Notes: generated from the sequence alone by a model not told the origin. Shown: positions 17,269 through 26,673, numbered from the stretch's first letter. The stretch is DNA of 64,000 bases from Duganella margarita (GCF_009857535.1 NZ_WWCS01000006.1:124001-188000); one strand, 5' to 3'. Program-made: numbers and translations.

Positions 17269-18408
17269 ATGAAAAGTAATTTGAAACAGCTGTTCACGCA
17301 GTACAAGATGCTGGCCCTGTTGATCGCGGTCGCGCTGATCTGGATGTTCTTCAGCTATCACACCGAGGGTGGCTTCCTCACGCCGCGCAACCTGTCCAAC
17401 CTGATGCGCCAGATGGCGATTACCGGCATCGTCGCCTGCGGCATGTCGCTGGTCATCATCGCCGGCGAGATCGACCTGTCGGTCGGCTCGCTGCTTGGCC
17501 TGCTGGGCGGCATCGCGGCGGTGCTCGATGTGACGCACCATCTGCCGCTGCCGGTGACGCTGGCGGCCGTGCTGGTGGTCGGCCTGCTGATTGGCCTGTT
17601 CAACGGCTACCTGACGGCGTATCTGGGCATCCCGTCATTCATCGTCGGTCTGGGCGGCATGCTGGCGTATCGCGGCATTGTGCTGGGCGTTACCGGCGGC
17701 ACCACCATCGCGCCGGTGTCGGACGACATGGTCTACATAGGCCAGGCCTACCTGTCGCCGACGCTGGGCATCGCGCTGGGCGTGCTGCTGTTCGTGGTGG
17801 CGGTCTATCTGATCCTGCAACAGCGCAGCAGCAAGGCAAGGCATGCGCTGGAAGTGGCGCCGGTGTGGCGCGACGCCGCCAAGCTGGCGATTCTCGGCGC
17901 GGTGCTGGCGGCGTTTGTCATTACCTTCAATTCCTACGAAGGCATTCCGCTGCCGGTGCTGCTGCTCCTGGCGCTGCTGGGCATCTTCAGCTATGTCACC
18001 ACGCAGACGGTGTTCGGCCGTCGCGTGTACTCGGTCGGCTCGAACATGGAGGCGACGCGCCTGTCGGGCATCAACGTCAAGTCGATCAAGCTGTGGATCT
18101 TTGGCATCATGGGCTTGATGTGCGCACTGGCCGGCATCGTCAACACGGCGCGCCTGGCGGCGGGTTCGCCATCGGCCGGCACCTCGGGCGAGCTGGATGC
18201 GATTGCGGCCTGCTTCATCGGCGGCACCTCGATGCGCGGCGGCTCCGGCACCGTGCACGGCGCGCTGATTGGCGCGCTGGTGATGGCGTCGCTGGATAAC
18301 GGCATGTCGATGCTGGACGTGGATACGTATTGGCAGATGATCGTCAAAGGCGCAATTTTGACGCTGGCGGTCTGGGTGGATGTGAGCACCCGTGCAGGTA
18401 AGCGGTAA
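17269..18408 (+). CDS. xylH: D-xylose ABC transporter, permease
   Basis: Inner-membrane channel of the xylose importer, a 379-residue protein of the CUT2 permease family with about ten transmembrane segments. The coupling-loop region around EGIP...VFGRRVYSVGSN and the motif GEIDLSVGS near residue 64 are diagnostic of this family. GEIDLSVG and GGTSMRGGSGT match sugar permeases of the RbsC/XylH type. It ends 27 bases before the GH3 gene, which has its own GGAGACA ribosome-binding site, so the GH3 gene probably belongs to the same transcript. Confidence 0.92.
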   Translation: MKSNLKQLFTQYKMLALLIAVALIWMFFSYHTEGGFLTPRNLSNLMRQMAITGIVACGMSLVIIAGEIDLSVGSLLGLLGGIAAVLDVTHHLPLPVTLAAVLVVGLLIGLFNGYLTAYLGIPSFIVGLGGMLAYRGIVLGVTGGTTIAPVSDDMVYIGQAYLSPTLGIALGVLLFVVAVYLILQQRSSKARHALEVAPVWRDAAKLAILGAVLAAFVITFNSYEGIPLPVLLLLALLGIFSYVTTQTVFGRRVYSVGSNMEATRLSGINVKSIKLWIFGIMGLMCALAGIVNTARLAAGSPSAGTSGELDAIAACFIGGTSMRGGSGTVHGALIGALVMASLDNGMSMLDVDTYWQMIVKGAILTLAVWVDVSTRAGKR

Positions 18409-18435
18409 AACTATAAAAACCCAAGGAGACAATGC

Positions 18436-20814
18436 ATGAGTAATAACCGTAGGCAGTTCCTGACTTCCGTCACCGGCATGGCCGGCCTGTCCATGCTGCC
18501 GCCGATGGCGCTGGCCGCCGCGTCGTCGCCTTACAAGGATGCATCGCTGCCGGTGGAAAAGCGTGTCGATGACCTGCTGGGCCGCATGACGCTGGAAGAG
18601 AAGATCGCGCAGATGCAGTGCACATGGCAGGCCAAGACCGAGATCCAGGACGCCAGGGGCGAGTTCTCGGCTGCCAAGGCGCAGAAAGCCTGGCCGCACG
18701 GCCTGGGCATGGTTGGCCGGCCGTCGGACCGCCAGCTGGGCCAGGCCGCCGGCGCGGGCGACACCGGCGCCACCGCCAACCGCAACGCGCTGGAGACGGC
18801 GACCTACACCAATGCGGTGCAGAAGTGGGCGGTCGAGCAGACCCGCCTCGGCATCCCGTTGTTCATGCATGAAGAGGCGCTGCACGGCTATGTGGCGCGC
18901 GATGCGACCTCCTTCCCGCAGGCGATCGGCATTGCCTCGTCGTTCGACACCGATCTGACCACCAGGATTTTCAGCGTGGCGGCACGCGAGATGCGCGCAC
19001 GCGGCGCCAACCTGGCGCTGGCGCCGGTGGTGGACGTGGCGCGTGAACCGCGCTGGGGACGTATAGAGGAAACCTACGGCGAAGATCCCTATGTGTGCGG
19101 CGAGATCGGCAAGGCCGCCATCATCGGCTTCGCCGGCACCGATCCCAAGCTGGCCAAGGATAAAGTGCTGGTCACGTTGAAGCACATGACGGGCCACGGC
19201 CAGCCGGAGAGCGGCACCAATATCGGTCCGGCGGAAGTGAGCGAACGCACGCTGCGCGAGGAGTTCTTCCCGCCGTTCGAAAAGGCCATCAAGGAAACCA
19301 ATGTCGGCTGCGTCATGCCGTCGTATAACGAGATCGGCGGCGTGCCGTCGCATGCCAACAACTGGCTGCTGCACAAGGTGCTGCGCGATGAGTGGGGTTT
19401 CAAGGGCATCACCGTGTCGGACTATTTCGGCATCAATGAACTGATCACGCGCCACAAGCTGGTGGCAACGCCGAAGGAAGCTGCGCTGCGCGCCATCAAG
19501 GCCGGCGTGGATGTGGAAACGCCGGACGGCCTGGCTTACAAAACGCTGGGTGAGCTGGTCAAGGAAAAGCGCGTTTCGGAAGCGGAAATCGACGTTGTCG
19601 TGCGCCGCATCCTGACGCTGAAATTCCAGGCCGGCCTGTTCGAGCAGCCATACGTGGACGCCAAGGCGGCCGATGGCCTGACCGCCGCACCGGACGCCGT
19701 CGCGCTGGCGCGCCTGGCAGCGACGCGCACCCCGGTGCTGCTGAAGAACGACAAGGGCGTGCTGCCGCTGGACGGCAAGAAGGTCGGCAAGCTGCTGCTG
19801 ATCGGCACCCACGCTAAGGACACGCCGATTGGGGGTTACTCGGATCATCCGCGCCATGTGGTGTCGATCTTCGACGGCCTGCAGGCGGAAGCCAAGGCGC
19901 AGGGCTTCTCGCTGGCGTACTCCGAAGGCGTGCGTATTACCGAAAGCCGCGTGTGGGGCGCCGACGAGATCAAGTTCACGCCGCCGGAAGTGAATGCAAA
20001 GCTGATCGCCGCCGCCGTGGAAGCGGCCAAGTCGGCCGACACCATCGTCATGGTCCTGGGCGACAACGAGCAGACCAGCCGCGAGGCTTGGGCCGACAAT
20101 CACCTGGGCGACCGCGATAGCCTGGACCTGCTCGGCCAGCAGAACGATCTGGCGCGCGCCATTTTCGCTCTGGGCAAACCGACCGTGGTGTTCCTGCTCA
20201 ACGGCCGTCCGCTGTCGATCAACCTGCTGGCGGAGAAGGCCGACGCCATCATCGAAGGCTGGTACATGGGCCAGGAAACCGGCTACGCTGCTGCCGACCT
20301 GCTGTTCGGTCGCGCCAACCCGGGCGGCAAGCTGCCGGTGTCGATTGCGCGCAGCGTCGGCCAGCTGCCGATCTTCTACAACCACAAGCCGTCGGCACGC
20401 CGGGGTTATATCGATGGTTCGACCAAGCCGCTGTATCCATTCGGCTTTGGCCTGAGCTACACCACGTTTGCGATTTCCGAGCCGCGCCTGACCAAGGCGA
20501 ATATCGGCGTGAGCGACTCGACCAAGGTGGAAGTCGACGTCACCAACACCGGCAAGCGCGCCGGCGACGAGGTGGTGCAGATCTACATCCGCGACGACGT
20601 CAGCTCGGTCACGCGGCCGGTGCTGGAACTGAAGGCGTTCAAGCGCGTGACGCTGCAACCTGGCGAAAAGCGCACGCTGAGTTTCGACATCAAGCCGTCC
20701 GACCTGTGGTTCTACAACACCGAGATGCAGCGCGTGGTGGAGCCGGGCAGCTTCACCATCCACGCCGGTCCGGACAGCGCCAACCTGAAATCGGTCAAGC
20801 TGATGGTGGGTTGA
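18436..20814 (+). CDS. GH3 beta-xylosidase/beta-glucosidase, Tat-exported
   Basis: Retaining exo-glycosidase of 792 residues, probably releasing xylose from xylo-oligosaccharides in the periplasm. The N-terminus is a twin-arginine signal (NRRQFL, then a hydrophobic stretch ending ALAA). The (beta/alpha)8 domain carries nucleophile D329 in TVSDYFGI; SDY rather than SDW is frequent in xylosidase-type GH3 proteins. The second domain carries the candidate acid/base in EQTSREAW. A C-terminal fibronectin-III-like domain starts near residue 690 (VEVDVTNTGKRAGDEVVQIY). It ends the xylose operon. Exact specificity cannot be read from sequence; the xylosidase preference is inferred from the neighbours. 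Confidence 0.9.
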   Translation: MSNNRRQFLTSVTGMAGLSMLPPMALAAASSPYKDASLPVEKRVDDLLGRMTLEEKIAQMQCTWQAKTEIQDARGEFSAAKAQKAWPHGLGMVGRPSDRQLGQAAGAGDTGATANRNALETATYTNAVQKWAVEQTRLGIPLFMHEEALHGYVARDATSFPQAIGIASSFDTDLTTRIFSVAAREMRARGANLALAPVVDVAREPRWGRIEETYGEDPYVCGEIGKAAIIGFAGTDPKLAKDKVLVTLKHMTGHGQPESGTNIGPAEVSERTLREEFFPPFEKAIKETNVGCVMPSYNEIGGVPSHANNWLLHKVLRDEWGFKGITVSDYFGINELITRHKLVATPKEAALRAIKAGVDVETPDGLAYKTLGELVKEKRVSEAEIDVVVRRILTLKFQAGLFEQPYVDAKAADGLTAAPDAVALARLAATRTPVLLKNDKGVLPLDGKKVGKLLLIGTHAKDTPIGGYSDHPRHVVSIFDGLQAEAKAQGFSLAYSEGVRITESRVWGADEIKFTPPEVNAKLIAAAVEAAKSADTIVMVLGDNEQTSREAWADNHLGDRDSLDLLGQQNDLARAIFALGKPTVVFLLNGRPLSINLLAEKADAIIEGWYMGQETGYAAADLLFGRANPGGKLPVSIARSVGQLPIFYNHKPSARRGYIDGSTKPLYPFGFGLSYTTFAISEPRLTKANIGVSDSTKVEVDVTNTGKRAGDEVVQIYIRDDVSSVTRPVLELKAFKRVTLQPGEKRTLSFDIKPSDLWFYNTEMQRVVEPGSFTIHAGPDSANLKSVKLMVG

Positions 20815-20897
20815 GTGGTGCGCTGACCGCATTCTCGATTCTGTAAAATCGTCGCTCCGGCAGCATCGGCTGCCCGGGCGGCGAACAGAGGAGAGAC

Positions 20898-21377
20898 ATG
20901 ATGGTAGCGAAAAATACAATCTGCCTGTGGTACGACCAGGATGCGGAAGAAGCAGCAAACTTCTATGCGCGTACCTTTCCCGATAGCGTAGTAGGCGCCG
21001 TGCACCGCGCGCCATCCGATTTCCCCGGCGGCAGTGCAGGGCAGGTGCTGACGGTTGAATTCACCGTCTGCGGCACGCCGTGCATCGGCCTCAATGGCGG
21101 CCCTGTCTTCCAGCACAGCGAAGCCTTCTCATTCCAGATTGCCACCGACGACCAGGCCGAGACCGACCGTTACTGGAACGCCATCGTCGGCAACGGCGGC
21201 GCCGAAAGCGCGTGTGGCTGGTGCAAGGACAAGTGGGGCCTGTCGTGGCAGATCACGCCGCGCGTGCTGACCGACGCGATGGCGCGGGGCGGCGCGGTGG
21301 CCCAACGCGCCTTCCAATCCATGATGACAATGCGGAAGATCGAAGTCGCCCAGATTGAAGCTGCCGTGCGCGGTTAG
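20898..21377 (+). CDS. VOC-fold protein (PhnB-like)
   Basis: A 159-residue protein of the vicinal oxygen chelate superfamily, of the PhnB/'3-demethylubiquinone methyltransferase-like' type. Recognisable parts are CLWYDQDAEEAANFYARTFP at the N-terminus, the GGPVFQHSEAFSF strand, and CGWCKDKWGLSWQITP, which is typical of this subfamily. It is cytoplasmic and has no signal peptide. The start has a GAGGAGAGAC ribosome-binding site. It stands alone between the xylose operon and the alginate-lyase-like genes, and no substrate can be assigned. Confidence 0.85.
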   Translation: MMVAKNTICLWYDQDAEEAANFYARTFPDSVVGAVHRAPSDFPGGSAGQVLTVEFTVCGTPCIGLNGGPVFQHSEAFSFQIATDDQAETDRYWNAIVGNGGAESACGWCKDKWGLSWQITPRVLTDAMARGGAVAQRAFQSMMTMRKIEVAQIEAAVRG

Positions 21378-21432
21378 TCACAGCCCCAAAACTAAGCAAG
21401 TTGACGCCGCCCGCCATTTTTCTATATACTAA

Positions 21433-21495
21433 GTTAAACGTTTTACTAAAAAATAGAAAATAATCGTAAATAGCTCTAAAAACTAGAGTTAAACG
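21433..21495. promoter_or_regulatory. LacI-type operator-like palindrome and repeated half-site
   Basis: GTTAAACGTTTTAC at 21433-21446 is palindromic at six of seven positions around a central CG, the form of many LacI/GalR-family operators. The half-site GTTAAACG recurs at 21488-21495, 55 bases downstream and close to the start at 21515. The surrounding 130 bases are unusually AT-rich for this genome, as expected for a promoter. No LacI-family gene is in the window. Confidence 0.45.
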
Positions 21496-21514
21496 ATTTC
21501 ATGATGGCGGGGAC

Positions 21515-22669
21515 ATGTTTTACAAAATGCTTTGTATTCTGTTATCAGTGGCATGCCTGGCGAGCGTCGCGCAGGCGCAGTCGCCCGATATCGCAGGTCT
21601 TGACCGGCAGCGCATCCTGCTCGCGGCCGACGCCGCCCTGGCGCAAGCGCCGCTGACGATCACGGCTTTTTCCAGCCCGCGCAGCAGCGGCGGGGCGCAT
21701 GACTTCTACTCGGAAGGCGACTATTGGTGGCCCGATCCGGCGCATCCCGGCGGCCCGTATATCCAGCGTGACGGCCTGACCAATCCCGACAACTTCGTCG
21801 CCCACCGGCGCGCGCTGGTCGGGTTCTCGGTGCAAATGCCTGCGCTGGTGGCGGCATGGAAGATCTCCGGCGAGCCTCGCTATGCACGGCACGCCGCCGC
21901 CCACTTGCGCGCCTGGTTCATCGATCCTGCCACGCGGCTCAATCCCAATCTGCAGTATGCGCAGGCGATTTCCGGCAGGACCACCGGCCGCGGTATCGGC
22001 ATCATCGACACCGTGCACCTGGTCGAAGTGGCGCGCGCCATCGAGGTGCTGCAAGCCAGCGATGTTTTATCCGCCGAAGAACAAGGGCAAATCAAGCGCT
22101 GGTTCACCGACTATCTTCAGTGGCTGACCACCAGCAAGAACGGCCAGGAAGAGCGCGACGCCAAAAACAACCACGGCTCGTGCTGGCTGCTGCAAGTCGC
22201 TGCCTTTGCCCACCTGACCGGCGACCAGCAACTGCTGGCGTATGCCCGCGAGCGCTTCAAGACTGTGCTGCTGCCTACCCAGGTGGCCGCCGACGGCAGC
22301 CTGCCGCTGGAACTGAAACGCACCAAGCCCTATGGCTACGCGCTGTTCGACCTGGAAGCGCTGGCCGCGCTGTGCCAGGTCCTGTCCACGCCCGAGGACA
22401 ATTTGTGGACCTACGCCACGCCCGACGGCAGGAGCATGGCCAAGGCCGTCGCCTGGATGGTTCCCTACATCCGCGACAAAGGTAAGTGGCCGTTGCCGCC
22501 GGACGTCATGTATGACAAGCAATGGCCGATGCGCCAGACCAGCTTGTTGTTTGCCGGGCGCGCGCTCGGCAAGCCGGACTACCTGGCCTTGTGGGCCAGC
22601 TTGCCCGCCGATTCGGCGGTTGAAGAAGTCATTCGCAATTTCTTCATCCGCCAACCCGTACTTTGGTAA
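21515..22669 (+). CDS. alginate-lyase-superfamily enzyme (PF05426 type), first copy
   Basis: Exported 384-residue protein with a signal peptide (1-22, ending AQA) and the (alpha/alpha) toroid of the alginate lyase superfamily. Shared family landmarks are GDYWWPDPA at 68-76, LNPNLQYAQAISG, GRGIGIID and the NNHG motif at 218-221, whose Asn/His are expected active-site residues. It is related to the protein at 25420, which has the same landmarks. Proteins of this family cleave alginate or other uronate-containing polymers by beta-elimination, but many have untested substrates. It is the first gene of a three-gene locus with a TonB receptor 16 bases downstream. Confidence 0.85.
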   Translation: MFYKMLCILLSVACLASVAQAQSPDIAGLDRQRILLAADAALAQAPLTITAFSSPRSSGGAHDFYSEGDYWWPDPAHPGGPYIQRDGLTNPDNFVAHRRALVGFSVQMPALVAAWKISGEPRYARHAAAHLRAWFIDPATRLNPNLQYAQAISGRTTGRGIGIIDTVHLVEVARAIEVLQASDVLSAEEQGQIKRWFTDYLQWLTTSKNGQEERDAKNNHGSCWLLQVAAFAHLTGDQQLLAYARERFKTVLLPTQVAADGSLPLELKRTKPYGYALFDLEALAALCQVLSTPEDNLWTYATPDGRSMAKAVAWMVPYIRDKGKWPLPPDVMYDKQWPMRQTSLLFAGRALGKPDYLALWASLPADSAVEEVIRNFFIRQPVLW

Positions 22670-22685
22670 TTCCCGACCTATAAAA

Positions 22686-25406
22686 ATGGAGACGCAATTG
22701 AATCATAAGACTACTCATCGCATGCTGCCACGCCGCTTGCCGGCCGCAGTCGCACTGGCATTGTTAAGCATGTCCGCGATCGCCCATGCGCAGCAGGACG
22801 ACACCATGCAAAAAGTGGAAATTACCGGTTCCAGCATCAAGCGCGCGGTGGCTGATCAGGCTTTGCCAGTCACCGTGGTCAAGGCGGAAGACTGGCTGGC
22901 GCAGGGCATGGTGACCATCGACGATATCCTGATGTCGATGTCGACCGCCTCCGATTTCGTGCCGAACACCACCTCCGGCGTCGGCAACAGCGCCAATATG
23001 CGCGGCATCGGCACCTCGCGCACGCTGGTGCTGCTCGACGGCAAACGCCTGAACGACGTGCCGATCAACCCGAACAGCATTCCGGTCAGCGCGCTCGACC
23101 GCACCGAGGTGCTGCGTGACGGCGCGTCGTCCATCTACGGCAGTGACGCGATTGGCGGCGTAATCAACTTCGTCACCAAAAAATCCTACACCGGCGCCTC
23201 GCTGACGTTGAAGGGCAGTGCGCCGGGCAAGAGTGGCGGCGGCGAATCGACCGGCTTGAGCTTCATCGCCGGCAAGGGCAACCTGGGCAGCGACGGCTGG
23301 AACGTCTACGTTACCGGCGACATCAATAACCAGAACGCGCTGCCGCAATCGGCGCGGCCGAATATTACCTCGGACGCGCGGCTGGCCAGCGCCGGCTTCC
23401 CGCCGCCCAAGCTGACCAAGGGCGGCAACTCGATACCGGCCAACGTCACCTTGGCGGACGGCTCGACCAAGGTCGGCAACGTCACCATCGGCGGCAATCC
23501 CTATTACGCGAGCGGCTGCCTGGCGCCGTATTCCAGTCCCGGCCTGAACAACACCTGCACCGCCAGCTACACCGCCAACAGCCTGACGCTGACCAAGGAG
23601 AGCCAGGAAGCGTCGCTGTTCACCAAGGGCACGCTGATGCTGGGCGAGGACCACAAGCTGTCGGCCTCGCTGTTGTATTCCTCTATCTACAACCGTCCGG
23701 TGAAAAATCCGACCTTCGGCATCAACCCGTCGATCGCCAACTTCCCGGCGCTGACCATCGGCCCGAACAGCAAATACTATCCGGGCAAGGGCATCGTTCC
23801 GGCTATGCCCGGCATCACCAACCAGAAGCTGACGCTGGCCTGGTCGCTGTACGGCGATCTCGGCCCGACCGTGCTGGACTACAAAACCGAAACCACCCGC
23901 CTGACGGTGGACGATGAAGGGCACCTGGGCGCCTGGGATTACAAGGCCAGCTTCTGGTCCGCGCTGTACAGCACCCGCACCAGCTTCCGTTCCGGCTTCG
24001 TCAACAGCTACGGCTTGCTGGCCGGCGTCGCCAACGGCCAGCTCAATCCATTCGGCCTGCAAGACCAGGTCGGCAAGGATTACCTGAGCAGTATCTCCAC
24101 CAATGGCCAGACCGCCAACGCAGGCCGGACGCGCATGAACGGCGTTGACCTGAGCGGCAGCCGCGAGCTGATGACGCTGCCCGGCGGCGCGGTGACGCTA
24201 GCCGTTGGCGGCAGCATGTATCACGACTTCTCGTATAACTCGATTCCGGCCACGGTGGCGCTGTCCGGCGGCCAGACCGGCAATACCGCAGCGACCAACC
24301 AGAGCGCCTCGCGCAATGTGGCGGCCGTCTACGCCGAGCTTGATTTCCCGATCACCAAGGCGCTGGATGTCGACCTGGCCGTGCGCACCGACCGCTACAG
24401 CGACTTCGGCGCCACCACCAATCCGAAAGCCAGCTTCCGTTACAAGCCGGCGGAGTGGGTCATGCTGCGCGGTTCGGCCGGCACCGGCTTCCGCGCGCCG
24501 ACGCTGGCCGAGCGCTACTTCGGCGCCACCGATGGCCCGACCGGCATCACCAGCACCACGTATAACGATCCGGTGCTGTGTCCGGGTGGCTCCCCGGGCG
24601 CCACCACCGGCGGCACGGCCCTGCCGGGTTACAACCCGAGCACCGTGTGCAATGCGCGCCAGCCGATCAATACCGGCGCCAATCCGCAGGTGGGTCCGGA
24701 GCGCTCCAAGACCTTCAACCTGGGCGTGGTGTTCACCCCGACCCGCTCCTTGCTGGTCTCGCTGGACTACTTCCGCGTCCAGCTGCGCGATTCGATCGGC
24801 CAGCTGACGCAGCCGACGCTGTTCCAGAATCCCGCCTACGCCAACCTGTTCGTGCGCGACGCCAAGGGCAATCTGCTGTACATCGACGACCGCCTGACCA
24901 ATATGGGCGGCGTGCGCACGGACGGCATCGACCTGACCACCACCTACAACTTCCCTAAAACACGGTGGGGCCAGTTTGGCGTGCAGCTGGACGGCACGTA
25001 TGTGCACGAGTTTGAAACCCAGGTCGACCGCAACGGCGCGTGGATTTCCAGCGTTAATAAATTCGGCCCGCTGGACGCCAACGTCATGAACTTCCGCTGG
25101 AAGTACGGGGCCTCGGCGAAATGGATCAGCGCCAACGGCAACTGGACTTCGACCGTCAACCAGCAATACAAGCAGAGCTTCGAGGACCGCAATAGCGGCA
25201 CGGCGTACCACGTGATCGACCAGTACACGGTCTACAACTGGTCGATGCAGTACAACGGTTACAAGCAGTGGAGCCTGATGGTCGGCGTCAACAACGTGTT
25301 CGACCGCGATCCGCCGGCCGCCAACTATCGCGGCGAAGGCTACGCCAGCGGCGAAGCCAGTCCGGTTGGCCGTACCTATCGCGCGCGTGCGACGTTCAAC
25401 TTCTGA
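22686..25406 (+). CDS. TonB-dependent receptor, probable oligosaccharide importer
   Basis: Outer-membrane receptor of 906 residues, with a signal peptide ending AIAHA, plug domain (VEITGSSIKR..., TIDDILMSM, GGVINFVTKKS) and a long beta-barrel ending in an aromatic residue (ATFNF). ATG 22686 has no ribosome-binding site in front. TTG 22698 has GGAG at 22688-22691, six bases upstream, so the real start may be TTG (MNHKTTHRML). The frame is open to 22332 but that part is a shadow of the previous gene. It is flanked by two alginate-lyase-like genes, so it probably takes up the oligosaccharides they act on. The barrel is of the Xanthomonas-type carbohydrate receptors by appearance; this is an inference. 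Confidence 0.9.
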   Translation: METQLNHKTTHRMLPRRLPAAVALALLSMSAIAHAQQDDTMQKVEITGSSIKRAVADQALPVTVVKAEDWLAQGMVTIDDILMSMSTASDFVPNTTSGVGNSANMRGIGTSRTLVLLDGKRLNDVPINPNSIPVSALDRTEVLRDGASSIYGSDAIGGVINFVTKKSYTGASLTLKGSAPGKSGGGESTGLSFIAGKGNLGSDGWNVYVTGDINNQNALPQSARPNITSDARLASAGFPPPKLTKGGNSIPANVTLADGSTKVGNVTIGGNPYYASGCLAPYSSPGLNNTCTASYTANSLTLTKESQEASLFTKGTLMLGEDHKLSASLLYSSIYNRPVKNPTFGINPSIANFPALTIGPNSKYYPGKGIVPAMPGITNQKLTLAWSLYGDLGPTVLDYKTETTRLTVDDEGHLGAWDYKASFWSALYSTRTSFRSGFVNSYGLLAGVANGQLNPFGLQDQVGKDYLSSISTNGQTANAGRTRMNGVDLSGSRELMTLPGGAVTLAVGGSMYHDFSYNSIPATVALSGGQTGNTAATNQSASRNVAAVYAELDFPITKALDVDLAVRTDRYSDFGATTNPKASFRYKPAEWVMLRGSAGTGFRAPTLAERYFGATDGPTGITSTTYNDPVLCPGGSPGATTGGTALPGYNPSTVCNARQPINTGANPQVGPERSKTFNLGVVFTPTRSLLVSLDYFRVQLRDSIGQLTQPTLFQNPAYANLFVRDAKGNLLYIDDRLTNMGGVRTDGIDLTTTYNFPKTRWGQFGVQLDGTYVHEFETQVDRNGAWISSVNKFGPLDANVMNFRWKYGASAKWISANGNWTSTVNQQYKQSFEDRNSGTAYHVIDQYTVYNWSMQYNGYKQWSLMVGVNNVFDRDPPAANYRGEGYASGEASPVGRTYRARATFNF

Positions 25407-25419
25407 TCCAGGCACAGCC

Positions 25420-26649
25420 ATGATGATCAAACGTTCCCTGTGGTGCGCGGCCTGGCTGGCCGCGAGCCTGTCCGCACCTGCGCTGGCGGCATCGCCGTCG
25501 CAGTTCTACACCTACGATCCGGCCGAGCTGGCGCTGGCCAAACAGAAGCTGGCGGCGCATGATCCGCTCTACCAGCCATCGTATGACGCCTTGCTGAAGG
25601 AAGCAAATGCGGCGCTGTCCCACCGGCGCTACAGCGTGGTGGACAAGACCCTGAGCCCGGCCAGCGGCGACAAGCATGATTTCTTCAGCTTCGGGCCGTA
25701 CTGGTGGCCCGATCCGGCGAAAACGGATGGCTTGCCCTATATCCGCAAGGATGGCGTGCACAATCCCGCCGCGTCCACCGACGGCACGGACAGCACCCGC
25801 ATGGGCAAGTTCTCGCATGACGTCACCGTGCTGGCGCTGGCCTGGTACTTCACCGGCGAGCAGAAATATGCGTTGAAGGCGGGCGAGCTGTCCCGCGCCT
25901 GGTTCCTCGCGCCGGAAACCCGCATGAATCCCAACCTGGACTACGGGCAGGCGATTCCAGGCCGGGTGAACGGACGCGGCATCGGCATCATTAGTAGCCG
26001 GTCGCTGATCGACGTGATGGACAGCCTGGCCCTACTGCAACCGACTGAAGCCCTGAGCGACGCCGAAAACGCCGGCGTGCGCGCCTGGTATCGCGATTAC
26101 CTGAACTGGCTGCTCAACAGCCGCAACGGTTTTGAAGAGAGCAACGCGCACAACAACCACGGCACCTTCTACTCTGCGCAACTGGTGGCGTATGCCTTGT
26201 ACACCGGTCAGCAGGAGATCGCCAAGCGCGAACTGGACATCACCAAGATTCGCCGCATCGCCGGCCAGATCGACCGTGAAGGCAAGCTGATCGCCGAGCT
26301 GGAGCGCACGCGGCCATCCGGCTACGTCAACTTTGCGCTGGAAGCGTTTGGCTACCTGGGACGCTATGGCGAGCTGACGGGGCAGCAAGTCTGGGAGCAT
26401 GGTGAAGATGCGCACAGCATCGCCCAAGGCTACCGTTTCGTCGCGCGTTATGTGAACGGGGAGAAGTGGCCGTATCCGGAAATCGATCCCAAAGAAGGAT
26501 CGGTAGACGGCATCAACAAGCATGCCATGCACAACATGCTGGCCGCCGCCCGCGCCTACAAGAGCGAGCCGCTATTCGCGCAAAAGGCCCGCTGGCTGCT
26601 TGAGCATTATCCAGGCCAGCTGGATGCGTTGATACTGCCGCTGGAGTAG
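25420..26649 (+). CDS. alginate-lyase-superfamily enzyme (PF05426 type), second copy
   Basis: Exported 409-residue protein with a signal peptide (1-24, ending ALAA). It has the same landmarks as the protein at 21515: FGPYWWPDPA at 91-100, MNPNLDYGQAIPGRVNGRGIGII at 169-191 and NNHG at 245-248. Start ATG 25420 is 13 bases after the receptor stop; its ribosome-binding site is weak, suggesting coupling. The two enzymes differ widely in sequence between these landmarks and so may act on different linkages. It closes the locus; a promoter for the next genes follows. Confidence 0.85.
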   Translation: MMIKRSLWCAAWLAASLSAPALAASPSQFYTYDPAELALAKQKLAAHDPLYQPSYDALLKEANAALSHRRYSVVDKTLSPASGDKHDFFSFGPYWWPDPAKTDGLPYIRKDGVHNPAASTDGTDSTRMGKFSHDVTVLALAWYFTGEQKYALKAGELSRAWFLAPETRMNPNLDYGQAIPGRVNGRGIGIISSRSLIDVMDSLALLQPTEALSDAENAGVRAWYRDYLNWLLNSRNGFEESNAHNNHGTFYSAQLVAYALYTGQQEIAKRELDITKIRRIAGQIDREGKLIAELERTRPSGYVNFALEAFGYLGRYGELTGQQVWEHGEDAHSIAQGYRFVARYVNGEKWPYPEIDPKEGSVDGINKHAMHNMLAAARAYKSEPLFAQKARWLLEHYPGQLDALILPLE

Positions 26650-26673
26650 GTTGGAATTTTGCCCATCGTTGCG

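Noticed and set aside
17635..21015. 1126-residue open frame on the minus strand
   Set aside because: It runs antisense to xylH and the GH3 gene. The translation is His/Arg/Gln-rich without any family motif, which is the normal shadow of GC-rich coding DNA.
21515..26649. calling the locus a full alginate-utilisation system
   Set aside because: Only the superfamily-level lyases and a receptor are present. No PL7/PL17 lyase, uronate reductase or KDG kinase is visible.
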